From: Chloroflexi bacterium RBG_13_51_52
GTDB lineage: Bacteria; Chloroflexota; Dehalococcoidia; Dehalococcoidales; RBG-16-60-22
Direction: 5' to 3'
Assembly (NCBI GenBank): GCA_001796525.1
Contig: MGMT01000076.1
Coordinates: 254 to 25,558 of the forward strand
Length of the DNA stretch: 25,305 nt
In this document: in pieces, positions 1 through 7,089 of the stretch
Layout: each line of letters starts with the position of its first letter
Position numbering within the stretch: position 1 is the stretch's first letter
The notes under the pieces: generated by a model
What the model was told of the DNA's origin: nothing
Seen by the model: only the letters and a program-made list of their open reading frames with translations
The model's database searches: none
Translations under genes and position numbers: made by a program

Positions 1-416
1 ACGAAATTGTGGCCGAGTATCAGGCTGACCTGTTCTGCTTTTGTTTCCTCATCCTCATCAACGGAGAAAATCATTTTCAGAACGAAAAAGATATAATTTT
101 CCGACTCTTCCAGTTTCGGGCGCTGCTCGGTGTTCAGTATATCTTCTTGCAGCAGGGGATGAAGACCGAAATAATTGCCGAGTTTTTCAATTATATCGAC
201 TTCATGCAGGCCGTCGATGTTTATCCAGGTGACGGTCGGCTTGTCTTTGAAAGGGAAGCACTCCTCGATGTTCGCGGCTTCCTTTTCCGTAATCTGTGTT
301 TCATCATAATCCATTATTGTGATTTTGACTTTCTCGACCTTCTTTTCACCAACGTAAACCAGTGTACCTGGCGGAAGACCTGCCTTCTCCGACCTTTTTC
401 TGATTAATCTGCGCAT
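1..416 (-). CDS. corA: CorA-family Mg2+/Co2+ transporter, N-terminal part
   Basis: The reverse strand opens at an ATG (414-416) preceded by a perfect GGAGGT at 422-427, five bases away, and stays open to the window edge, so 138 codons are visible and the C-terminus is missing. The visible part is the cytoplasmic N-terminal domain. It carries the CorA signature LQEDILNTEQRPKLEE followed by ENYIFFVLKM, which closely follows the conserved LEDILNT-QRPK-E stretch of this family. The membrane helices and the GMN selectivity motif would lie outside the window, so they cannot be checked. CorA forms a pentameric magnesium channel in the inner membrane. The gene is divergent from gltX. The partial length is due to the window edge, not to damage. 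Confidence 0.9.
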   Translation of the reverse strand, partial: MRRLIRKRSEKAGLPPGTLVYVGEKKVEKVKITIMDYDETQITEKEAANIEECFPFKDKPTVTWINIDGLHEVDIIEKLGNYFGLHPLLQEDILNTEQRPKLEESENYIFFVLKMIFSVDEDEETKAEQVSLILGHNF

Positions 417-453
417 TATTTACCTCCGTGGGGATTTTTCCGGACGTGTCGTT

Positions 454-482
454 ATTCTAGGACAATATGCCGCAAAACACAA
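454..482 (-). promoter_or_regulatory. Candidate sigma70-type promoter for corA
   Basis: On the minus strand TTGTGT (477-482) and TAGAAT (454-459) are separated by 17 bases, about 38 bases upstream of the corA start. The -10 matches 5 of 6 consensus positions and the -35 matches 3 of 6. Pattern match only. Confidence 0.35.
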
Positions 483-560
483 TCAAAGACAATCCTTATA
501 GAATTTTTCACGTGTGGGATGGTAGAATGGGGGAGTATAAATTCACGAGAAAGGTTAGCT

Positions 561-2036
561 ATGACCGAACCCATCAGGGTGCGCTTTGCGCCAAGCCCTA
601 CCGGCTTTCTTCATGTGGGCGGTGTCCGTACGGCCATGTTCGACTGGCTTTTTGCCCGGCACAACGGCGGGACATTCATCCTCCGTATTGAAGATACGGA
701 CATTACCCGCAAGGTGGAGGGCGCGGTGGAATATCTCATGGAAGGTTTAAAGTGGCTGGGTCTGGACTGGGACGAGGGGCCGGATATGGGAGGAGATTAC
801 GGACCTTACTATCAGTCGCAGCGCCTTGATTTATACAAGCAGGCTGCCGAACGCCTGGTAGAACAGGGCGATGCCTATTGTTGCTATTGCGCATCGGAAC
901 GCCTTGACGCGATGCGAAAAGAGCAGGTCGCGCGTAAGCAGCCGCCTGGCTACGACCGGCTCTGTCGCAACTTAAGTCTGCAGGAAAGGGCGGCGAAAGA
1001 AGCTGCAGGCATCAAGCCTGTGGTACGTTTCAAAGTCCCGACGGAAGGTCAAACTAGCTTTCACGATATTATCTACGGCGACGTAGTTTTTGAAAATAGC
1101 AATATCGATGATTTTGTGATGCTGAAATCGGACGGCTATCCGACATATCACCTTGCCAATGTCGTGGACGACCACGCCATGAAAATCAGCCATGTTATCC
1201 GGGGAGAGGAGTGGATATCCAGCGTTCCCCGTCACCTGTTTATCTATAAGGCGCTGGGCTACCAACCGCCGCTCTACGTACATCATCCTTTATTGGTCGG
1301 CCCGGACCGCGCCAAGCTAAGCAAACGCCACGGCGATGTCTCTTTGCTGGAATACCGCGACCAGGGCTATCTGCCGGAGACAATGTTCAATTTTATCGCC
1401 CTGATAGGATGGTCGCTGGATGACAAGACGGAATTAATGACGCGCCGGCAGCTTATCGACACCTTTTCACTGGAAAGAATCGGCAAGACGGGAGCGATAT
1501 TCAATCGGGAAAAACTCGACTGGATGAACGGGGTATATATCCGCAGCCTGGCAATCGACGATTTAACGCAGAGGGCTTTGCCGTTTTTAGACAAGGGTTT
1601 GCCGGAAAGCGTAAAGCGTCCGCTGAATGCAGGGTACGTTAAGCAGGTAATGCCGTTGATACAGGAACGAGCGAAGAAGCTCACGGAAATCCCTGAACTG
1701 GTCAAGTTCTTCTTTATCGAGGAGTTAAACTACGACCCGGCTTTGTTGATTGCCAAGAACATGACGCGTGAAGCGACGCTCAAGGCGCTGGAAGTGTCTT
1801 TACAGCGAATGAAGCAGTTATCATCCTTCGATGAAGGAGCTCTGGAAACATTATTGCGGCCATTAGCCGAGGAACTGGGACTCAAAGCCGGGCAGCTTTT
1901 CAGCGTCCTGCGTACGGCAGTAACCGGCGAGACAGCCACGCCGCCGTTATTCCAGACAATGGTAGTGCTGGGCAAAGACCGCTGCCTGAAACGGATTGAT
2001 GAAGCTATTGCAGAGCTTAAAAAACTATCCTCGTGA
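561..2036 (+). CDS. gltX: Glutamyl-tRNA synthetase
   Basis: This class I aminoacyl-tRNA synthetase (491 aa, normal length) charges tRNA-Glu with glutamate in the cytoplasm. The ATP-binding HIGH-type motif sits in APSPTGFLHVGG near residues 9-20, and the KMSKS-type loop appears as AKLSKRHGD near residue 251. A Cys-rich CCYCASE segment near residues 105-111, followed by a Tyr and a Cys about 20 residues later, matches the zinc site of many bacterial GluRS. I place the start at ATG 561, preceded by AAGG at 551-554, rather than at the upstream in-frame GTG/ATG region near 519, because family members begin a few residues before VRFAPSPTG. The discriminating/non-discriminating type cannot be told here; no glutaminyl-tRNA synthetase or GatCAB gene is in the window. 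It is the first gene of a tight run ending at 4305. Confidence 0.96.
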   Translation: MTEPIRVRFAPSPTGFLHVGGVRTAMFDWLFARHNGGTFILRIEDTDITRKVEGAVEYLMEGLKWLGLDWDEGPDMGGDYGPYYQSQRLDLYKQAAERLVEQGDAYCCYCASERLDAMRKEQVARKQPPGYDRLCRNLSLQERAAKEAAGIKPVVRFKVPTEGQTSFHDIIYGDVVFENSNIDDFVMLKSDGYPTYHLANVVDDHAMKISHVIRGEEWISSVPRHLFIYKALGYQPPLYVHHPLLVGPDRAKLSKRHGDVSLLEYRDQGYLPETMFNFIALIGWSLDDKTELMTRRQLIDTFSLERIGKTGAIFNREKLDWMNGVYIRSLAIDDLTQRALPFLDKGLPESVKRPLNAGYVKQVMPLIQERAKKLTEIPELVKFFFIEELNYDPALLIAKNMTREATLKALEVSLQRMKQLSSFDEGALETLLRPLAEELGLKAGQLFSVLRTAVTGETATPPLFQTMVVLGKDRCLKRIDEAIAELKKLSS

Positions 2037-2049
2037 GGGGGAAGGGATT

Positions 2050-2898
2050 GTGGGCGCATTATCCGGATATCTCGTCCTCGATGGTACAGATGCCAGGGGC
2101 AAGCTGGCGATAAAAATCCTGGGGGACATGGGCGCCGAGGTCATACGCCTTAATCTTGAAGAAAAAGCGGAACAAAGCCGATTCCATGAACTGGTGAAAA
2201 AGGCTGATGTTTTTATCGAAACGTTTCTGCCGGGCTATCTGGCGTCGCGGGGTTGGGGCTATAAAGACTTGGATAAAATCAATCCGCGGCTGGTGATGGT
2301 TTCCATCACCCACTTCGGGCAAAACGGGCCTTACAAAGACCTGAATTCGTCCGATCTGGTGAACCAGGCGCTGGGCGGCTGGCTTTCCGTAACGGGAGAG
2401 CCTGAAATGCCGCTGAAACTCTTCGGGGAACAGTCGTATAATACAGCTTCGCTCTTTGCGGTCAACGGCATCCTGCTGGCGCTCCGGCAAAGGCATGATA
2501 CAGGGCTGGGGCTATACATTGATATTGCGATAATGGAGTGCGTGGCGGCGACGCTCGACCATGTCCTGCCGCGGTATTTTTATGACGGCGTAGTCGCTAA
2601 AAGGCAGGGCAGCCGGCACTGGAATAACGCTTTCGATATCCTGCCCTGTAAAGACGGTTACATATTGATTTCGCTGCACCAGCACTGGGACACACTGGTG
2701 GAGTGGCTGGCATCCGAGGGTAAAGCGGAGGACCTGACGGATGAAAAGTGGCGGAACAGGGAAGAACGCAACCGCAACACCGACCATGTTTTAGAAGTGC
2801 TGGAAAGATGGACCATAAGTCATAAGGTGATGGAACTGGTGGAAAAGGGGCAACTAATGCATTTCCCCTGGGCAAAAGTAACCTGGAAAAATGGATAA
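2050..2898 (+). CDS. Shortened family III (CaiB/BaiF) CoA-transferase-like protein, probably decaying
   Basis: About 283 aa, starting at GTG 2050 behind a GGGGGAAGGG purine stretch and 13 bases after gltX. Recognisable family III pieces are LKILGDMGAEVIRL-like (reads AIKILGDMGAEVIRL), ADVFIETFLPGYL, NPRLVMVSITHFGQNGPYKD and TGLGLYIDIAIMECV. Compared with the 384-aa paralogue at 5375-6529, two parts are missing. About 45 residues are absent between GAEVIRL and the ADVFIE block, where the Asn-Arg-Asn-Lys segment should be. About 85-100 residues are absent after FPWAKV, where the usual DPQLRARGF segment should follow. The catalytic Asp position of the family aligns with a Tyr in GEQSYNTAS. The frame is open and overlaps the next gene by 8 bases. 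Either a relic kept by operon translation or a repurposed protein; normal CoA transfer is doubtful. Confidence 0.75.
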   Translation: MGALSGYLVLDGTDARGKLAIKILGDMGAEVIRLNLEEKAEQSRFHELVKKADVFIETFLPGYLASRGWGYKDLDKINPRLVMVSITHFGQNGPYKDLNSSDLVNQALGGWLSVTGEPEMPLKLFGEQSYNTASLFAVNGILLALRQRHDTGLGLYIDIAIMECVAATLDHVLPRYFYDGVVAKRQGSRHWNNAFDILPCKDGYILISLHQHWDTLVEWLASEGKAEDLTDEKWRNREERNRNTDHVLEVLERWTISHKVMELVEKGQLMHFPWAKVTWKNG

Positions 2899-3295
2899 AA
2901 AAGGCGAAACGACGAAGACAAAAGCATGGTTTATCGTCCTGCTGGCGCTGCTTGACGATATAGCCGTACTGGCGCTGGTAATTCTCGTGCTGTGGATTTT
3001 CGACGTGGAAATATCGATACCGGTGATAATAATCCTGGTGGTGGGGGTGGGCGCCGTTATTTTTGTAGTGCACCGGGCGGTCGTGCCGGCGATACGCCGG
3101 CGTAAAATATCCGGCGCCGAGGGTATGATAGGGATGGTAGGGGAGGTGACGGAACCGCTGAAGCCGAAAGGTACGGTGAAGATAAAAGACGAGTACTGGA
3201 CGGCTATCTCCACCGAAGGGAATGTAGATACAGGCGAGTATGTGGAAGTCATGGCGATAAAAGGGCTGAACCTTGAGGTCAGGAAAAAAGAGTGA
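2891..3295 (+). CDS. NfeD-like membrane protein
   Basis: 134 aa. A short charged Lys-rich N-terminus is followed by two hydrophobic helices (about residues 13-37 and 43-62), a basic AIRRRK segment, and a C-terminal beta-rich region (about 75-132) with GMIGMVGEVTEPLKPKGTVK and a closing GLNLEVRKK. That layout matches the NfeD-type OB-fold domain attached to a small membrane anchor. Such proteins are usually linked with stomatin/SPFH proteins and membrane-domain organisation, but no SPFH gene is nearby. The ATG overlaps the end of the shortened CoA-transferase by 8 bases, and its TGA overlaps the next start (TGATG), so it is probably translated by coupling within the gltX operon. Family assignment is fairly secure; its role here is unknown. 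Confidence 0.75.
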   Translation: MDKKGETTKTKAWFIVLLALLDDIAVLALVILVLWIFDVEISIPVIIILVVGVGAVIFVVHRAVVPAIRRRKISGAEGMIGMVGEVTEPLKPKGTVKIKDEYWTAISTEGNVDTGEYVEVMAIKGLNLEVRKKE

Positions 3296-4305
3296 TGAAA
3301 GACCTTGAACCGGGATATATTTCCCTTTATCAATCAGGTGAACTGGAACGCCGCGCCCGGGCGCTGGAAGCAAGGCTGGCAGCCTGCGACATCTGCCCGA
3401 GGGAATGCGGCGCTAACCGACTCGAGGGGAAAGTGGGGAAATGTCATTCGGGGATACTGCCGATAGTGGCTTCATTCTGCGCGCACCGCGGCGAGGAGCC
3501 GGCGCTCTCCGGTAGCCGGGGGTCGGGGACAATATTCTTCGGCAACTGCAACATGCGGTGCGTCTACTGCCAGAACTTCCAAATCAGCCAGTCGCCGGAA
3601 ATACAAAAGAATAACGAGGTCTCCACTCAAGTGCTAGCGGAGCGCATGCTCTATCTACAGAACGAACTGCACTGCCACAACATCAACCTGGTAACGCCGT
3701 CGCACTTCGTGCCGCAAATCGTCATGGCGGTGCTGGAGGCGGTGCCGAAGGGTTTGCGGCTGCCGCTGGTCTATAACACCAGCAGCTACGATTCGGTCAA
3801 GACTTTAAAGGAACTCGACGGCATTATAAGTATCTACCTGGCGGATATCAGGTACGCTTCCAATGAATTGGGTAGGAAGTACTCGCGGGCGAGGAACTAT
3901 GCAGATAATGCGCGGGCGGCGATTATCGAGATGCAGCGGCAGGTCGGCGACCTGACAGTGGATAAAGACGGCATCGCGCAAAAAGGACTGATAATTCGCC
4001 ACCTGATATTACCCAATGATATTGCGGGCAGCGAGGACTCATTACGATGGTTGGTCGAGGAAGTATCACCGCACGTGGCGGTCAGCGTGATGTCCCAGTA
4101 TTACCCGACGCACCGCGCCTGTAAATTCAAAGAGTTGAACCGGAAAATACTGCCGCAGGAATACAAAAAGGTGGTCGACCTGGTGGAGGAACTGGGCATC
4201 GAAAATGGGTGGCTGCAGGGCATGGCATCTGCCGAAAGTTTCCGCCCGGATTTCACGGATAAAGAGCCTTTCCTGGAAGGGAGGCAAAGAAAGAGAAGGA
4301 GGTAA
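3295..4305 (+). CDS. Radical SAM protein, pyruvate formate-lyase-activase-like (PflX/COG1313 type)
   Basis: 336 aa. The radical SAM motif CX3CX2C is clear as CNMRCVYCQN (first Cys about residue 85), followed by QISQ. An additional N-terminal Cys cluster reads CDICPRECGANR with a later KCHSG, the pattern seen in this PflA-like branch. GSGTIFFGNCNMRC matches the strand leading into the cluster loop, and the C-terminal half contains a VSVMSQYYP segment typical of the group. The enzyme would bind [4Fe-4S] and S-adenosylmethionine; its target is not known and no glycyl-radical enzyme is adjacent. ATG 3295 forms a TGATG overlap with the preceding stop; the in-frame GTG three bases earlier is less likely. 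Last gene of the operon; its stop is followed after 10 bases by the stop of a convergent small gene. Confidence 0.85.
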   Translation: MKDLEPGYISLYQSGELERRARALEARLAACDICPRECGANRLEGKVGKCHSGILPIVASFCAHRGEEPALSGSRGSGTIFFGNCNMRCVYCQNFQISQSPEIQKNNEVSTQVLAERMLYLQNELHCHNINLVTPSHFVPQIVMAVLEAVPKGLRLPLVYNTSSYDSVKTLKELDGIISIYLADIRYASNELGRKYSRARNYADNARAAIIEMQRQVGDLTVDKDGIAQKGLIIRHLILPNDIAGSEDSLRWLVEEVSPHVAVSVMSQYYPTHRACKFKELNRKILPQEYKKVVDLVEELGIENGWLQGMASAESFRPDFTDKEPFLEGRQRKRRR

Positions 4306-4315
4306 AAACTCCGGT

Positions 4316-4450
4316 TTACTGTTTCCTTTTGCGCTTGGTGAAACCGAAGGTTATTTTAAGACCGTTCAGCTTGTCTTTTTTGTTGACGTTCTCGATGAAG
4401 GTCTTGAGGTCTTTAGATGGCTTGTCAGTCTTGGCAGATTTAGCGGTCAT
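4316..4450 (-). CDS. Small Lys-rich protein of unknown function (44 aa)
   Basis: A short frame on the reverse strand runs from ATG at 4448-4450 to TAA at 4316-4318. It has a good ribosome site, AAGGA, 7-8 bases before the ATG, and a perfect TATAAT further upstream. The product is strongly basic (about 14 Lys/Arg of 44), beginning MTAKSAKTDKPSKDLKTF and ending in a KRKRKQ tail, with one central IENVNKKDKLNGLKITFGFT stretch. No signal peptide or membrane helix is visible. I do not recognise the family. A nucleic-acid or ribosome-associated role would be a guess based on charge. It converges on the radical SAM gene (10-base gap) and is divergent from the acetyltransferase gene. Evidence for being real is the RBS, promoter and Lys-AAA/AAG-rich composition, not homology. 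Confidence 0.6.
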   Translation of the reverse strand: MTAKSAKTDKPSKDLKTFIENVNKKDKLNGLKITFGFTKRKRKQ

Positions 4451-4488
4451 GGTTATGTCCTTAAAAATTATTCGTATTTCAGATATTT

Positions 4489-4517
4489 ATTATAACATAT
4501 CATCAGGCGTAAAGCCA
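4489..4517 (-). promoter_or_regulatory. Candidate promoter for the 44-aa gene
   Basis: The minus strand carries a perfect TATAAT at 4489-4494, about 39 bases before the small gene's ATG. The element 17 bases upstream (TGGCTT, 4512-4517) is a poor -35. The same AT-rich patch on the plus strand (TATAAC at 4491-4496) could serve the acetyltransferase. Confidence 0.35.
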
Positions 4518-4531
4518 GATGGGGGCAATGG

Positions 4532-5152
4532 ATGAACTTCGGTTTGAACAATCTTGTCCGCTTGAGAAAAAGAGATATTAAAGCGGCGGCGGAGACGCTG
4601 GCAAAGGCATTTCAGGACTATCCATTATCATTGTATTTTATCCCGGACGAGTTAGAAAGAAGAAAAAAGCAGCCCGCCATGTTCAGTACGCTGATAAAAA
4701 ACGGACTAAAGTACGGCGAGGTATACGCAACGTCATCGAAAATGGAGGGTGTGGCGGTATGGTTTCCTTCCGACAGCCGGCATAATACCCGGTGGAACAA
4801 CTTTGTAAGCGGGAGGTTCTTCATGCCGTTTATCGTGGGGACGGCGACCGTAAAGCGGCAGAAGGCTTTCGGGGAGTACGCGGGAGCGGTAAGAAAGCGT
4901 GTGGCGCCTTTCCCGCACTGGTATCTGCAGTTACTCGCCGTAGACCCCGAATACCAGGGGCAGGGATTCAGCAGCCGGCTGGTAAAGCCGATGTTCAGCA
5001 GGGCGGATAAAGAGGGCCTGCCGTGCTTCCTGGAGACGCAGGCCGAGAAGAACGTGGCGCTTTACGAACACCTCGGGTTCAGGGTGGTGGAAGAGGGGAT
5101 AATACCGGGGAGCAGCGTAAATTCGTGGGCGATGTTGAGGAAAAATGAGTAA
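4532..5152 (+). CDS. GNAT-family N-acetyltransferase
   Basis: 206 aa. The acetyl-CoA-binding motif A is visible as LQLLAVDPEYQGQGFSSRL (about residues 132-150), with the Q-x-x-G-x-G type pyrophosphate loop QGQGFS. Motif B follows as ETQAEKNVALYEHLGFRVV (about 172-190), the usual second half of the GNAT fold. The N-terminal part (DIKAAAETLAKAFQDYP) resembles the first strand-helix unit of GNAT enzymes with a long insert before motif A. The substrate cannot be predicted. Start at ATG 4532, preceded by GGGGG at 4521-4525. It is transcribed alone and followed by a 222-base AT-rich gap. Confidence 0.85.
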   Translation: MNFGLNNLVRLRKRDIKAAAETLAKAFQDYPLSLYFIPDELERRKKQPAMFSTLIKNGLKYGEVYATSSKMEGVAVWFPSDSRHNTRWNNFVSGRFFMPFIVGTATVKRQKAFGEYAGAVRKRVAPFPHWYLQLLAVDPEYQGQGFSSRLVKPMFSRADKEGLPCFLETQAEKNVALYEHLGFRVVEEGIIPGSSVNSWAMLRKNE

Positions 5153-5374
5153 TAACCCTATTTTGCTTAACATACGTGTCCCGTTATAGGTGACAGCAAT
5201 TGATTGAAAGTCTACTGTAATTAATTTAAAGTAATTATAGATAAAAAACTCAATATCCTATCCCCTGAAATAACATAAAACAATCCAAAACAATCCAGCT
5301 TCGTCTTGAAGCTAAGAGATAATTAAAAAAAATTTAAAAAAGTAAAAAACAATTATCAAAGTTGAAAATTACAC
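5153..5374. other. AT-rich intergenic region with tandem and inverted repeats
   Basis: 222 bases, markedly richer in A/T than the flanking genes. It contains the 10-base unit AAAACAATCC twice in tandem (5277-5296), immediately followed by a perfect inverted repeat AGCTTC-GTCTT-GAAGCT (5297-5313), then long A-rich runs up to the next start. No coding frame, tRNA or convincing promoter pair is visible. The stem-loop is followed by A/T sequence but has no clean T-tract, so it is not a standard terminator for either direction. Confidence 0.6.
5297..5313. repeat. Perfect 6-bp inverted repeat
   Basis: AGCTTC and GAAGCT separated by five bases, directly after the two AAAACAATCC units and about 60 bases upstream of the CoA-transferase start. 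It could be an operator or an mRNA hairpin; the sequence alone does not decide. Confidence 0.5.
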
Positions 5375-6529
5375 ATGATAAAGAAAATGCCCGTTAAACC
5401 AATTCTCCATAATATCCGTATCCTTGACTTCACCTGGGCGCTGGCGGGGCCTTACGCCACGCGGCTTTTAGGGGATTATGGGGCGGAGGTGATTAAAGTT
5501 CAGCCGCTAATTTCCTCCGAGGCTGATGACGCCCTGGCACGAGGGTATTATCACACCTGGAACCGCAACAAGCTGGGGATTACCTTAAACATGGACAAGC
5601 CGGAGGGAGTGACACTGGCAAAGAGACTGGCAGCTACCTGCGACGCGGTGGTGGAGAACTTTACACCTAGAGTGATGGCTAACTGGGGACTGGACTATAA
5701 AAATCTGAAAAAGGTAAAACCGGACGTTATCATGGTAAGCATGTCCGTGATGGGGCAGAAAAGACCTCATCGCGATTACGCTGGTTTTGGTCCGACAGTG
5801 CACGCTTTGTCCGGCATGACGCAGCTGACATCTTTCCCCGGCAAACTGCCGATAGGGCCGGGGTTCTCTTACGCTGACCATGCAGTAGGGCTGTATGCGT
5901 CCATAGCACTTTTGGGGGCACTGGAAAAGCGGGGGAAAACGGGCGAAGGTCAACACATCGATATCTCCGAGGTTGAAGCAATGACCAGTTTGCTGAAGGG
6001 GGCTGAATCAGTACCAATGGGAAATGAATCGTTAGTAGCGGCACCGCATGATGTTTACCGCTGCCAGGGTGAAAACCACTGGTGCGCTATAACCGTGTTT
6101 ACGGAGGAGGAGTGGCGGGGACTAAAGAAAGCGCTGGAGAATCCGGCGTGGGCGGAGGACGAGAAGTTTGCCACACTGTCCACCAGATTAGACCATAAAG
6201 AGGAACTGGATAGGCTGATTTCCGGCTGGACTTGTAAATATACAGCGGTGGAGGTAATGGCACGGCTCCAGAGAAACGGGGTGGCGGCGGGAGTGGTACA
6301 GGATGCAGCAGATATCGTTAAAGACCCGCAGTTAAGGGCGCGGGGCTTTTTAATCGAGGATAAAGGGATTCCATTTGTGGATGCCACACCTATAAAATTA
6401 TCAAAATCAGCAGCAGAATATAATCGGGGAGCGCCAGCGCCGGGGCAGGACAACGACTATGTATACGGGAAGCTGCTGGGGATGAGCCGGGGAGAAATGG
6501 CGGAGCTCAAAGCAAAGAGAGTGATTTAG
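5375..6529 (+). CDS. Family III (CaiB/BaiF) CoA-transferase, full length
   Basis: 384 aa, normal length for the family, which swaps CoA between organic acids in the cytoplasm. Conserved blocks run in order: ILDFTWALAGPYATRLLGDY (about residues 16-35), NRNKLGITLNMDKPEG (63-78), DAVVENFTPRV, KPDVIMVSMSVMGQ, and a catalytic-Asp block GPGFSYADHAVGLYAS with the family Asp at about residue 168. GEGQHIDISEVEAM follows, and the C-terminal DPQLRARGFLIED segment is present. The acid substrates cannot be told from sequence. Neither ATG 5375 nor the in-frame ATG 5387 has a recognisable Shine-Dalgarno site, so the start is uncertain by four codons and translation may be weak or unusual. It stands alone after the AT-rich gap; the HIT gene downstream has its own promoter. 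Confidence 0.93.
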   Translation: MIKKMPVKPILHNIRILDFTWALAGPYATRLLGDYGAEVIKVQPLISSEADDALARGYYHTWNRNKLGITLNMDKPEGVTLAKRLAATCDAVVENFTPRVMANWGLDYKNLKKVKPDVIMVSMSVMGQKRPHRDYAGFGPTVHALSGMTQLTSFPGKLPIGPGFSYADHAVGLYASIALLGALEKRGKTGEGQHIDISEVEAMTSLLKGAESVPMGNESLVAAPHDVYRCQGENHWCAITVFTEEEWRGLKKALENPAWAEDEKFATLSTRLDHKEELDRLISGWTCKYTAVEVMARLQRNGVAAGVVQDAADIVKDPQLRARGFLIEDKGIPFVDATPIKLSKSAAEYNRGAPAPGQDNDYVYGKLLGMSRGEMAELKAKRVI

Positions 6530-6546
6530 GGAGAGATAGCGAATTA

Positions 6547-6576
6547 TTGACTACAATATATGCTGATGGTTAGAAT
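6547..6576 (+). promoter_or_regulatory. Candidate sigma70-type promoter for the HIT gene
   Basis: TTGACT (6547-6552) and TAGAAT (6571-6576), 18 bases apart, each matching 5 of 6 consensus positions, about 30 bases before the HIT start codon. Confidence 0.5.
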
Positions 6577-6606
6577 AGCAGGAGCGAACGGCAAGGGAGA
6601 GTGCAT

Positions 6607-7080
6607 ATGAAATATATCTGGGCGCCGTGGCGAATCGAGTATATTAAGGCGGAGAAACCGGCTGGCTGCATCCTGTGCGATTTACCAAAAGAGCACAAGG
6701 ATAAAGAAAATTACATCCTCTATCGAGGCAAGAAGAACTTTATAATGCTAAACAGCTACCCCTATAATCCCGGGCACCTTTTAATAGCGCCTTACCGGCA
6801 CACCGGCAACCTGGAGGATCTTTCTGAAGCGGAGCGGAATGAGCACTATGAACTGGCTAGCCGGAGTATCGCGGTCTTGAAAGAAGTATTAAAACCCGCC
6901 GGTTTTAATATCGGGGCGAACCTGGGTAAGGTGGCTGGAGCCGGCATAGAAGACCATTTTCATAGCCATATCGTGCCGAGGTGGCAGGGGGACAACAATT
7001 TTATGCCGGTTCTGGCGGAGGTCAAGATAATACCACAGGCGCTGGCAGATACCTACGAGACACTGGCGGGCAAGTTTTAA
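6607..7080 (+). CDS. HIT-family nucleotide hydrolase/transferase
   Basis: 157 aa. The histidine triad is complete: H117-F-H119-S-H121 in DHFHSHIVPRWQGD, with H119 expected to be the nucleophile. The opening IWAPWRIEYIK plus CILC (residues 21-24) resembles the diadenosine-polyphosphate-processing (Ap4A) branch of HIT proteins. SYPYNPGHLLIAPYRH (residues 50-65) is the usual preceding strand-loop. It probably cleaves or phosphorolyses dinucleoside polyphosphates or related nucleotide conjugates. The start is set by the ribosome site: GGGAGA at 6595-6600 is six bases before ATG 6607 but directly abuts the in-frame GTG at 6601, so ATG 6607 is chosen. It converges on the histidine kinase gene with a gap of 9 bases. 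Confidence 0.92.
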   Translation: MKYIWAPWRIEYIKAEKPAGCILCDLPKEHKDKENYILYRGKKNFIMLNSYPYNPGHLLIAPYRHTGNLEDLSEAERNEHYELASRSIAVLKEVLKPAGFNIGANLGKVAGAGIEDHFHSHIVPRWQGDNNFMPVLAEVKIIPQALADTYETLAGKF

Positions 7081-7089
7081 TATTGCTGT

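Noticed and set aside
2597..3373. Long open frame (258 codons) on the minus strand
   Set aside because: It runs antisense across three overlapping plus-strand genes with clear family motifs, has low-complexity His/Pro-rich content and no ribosome site.
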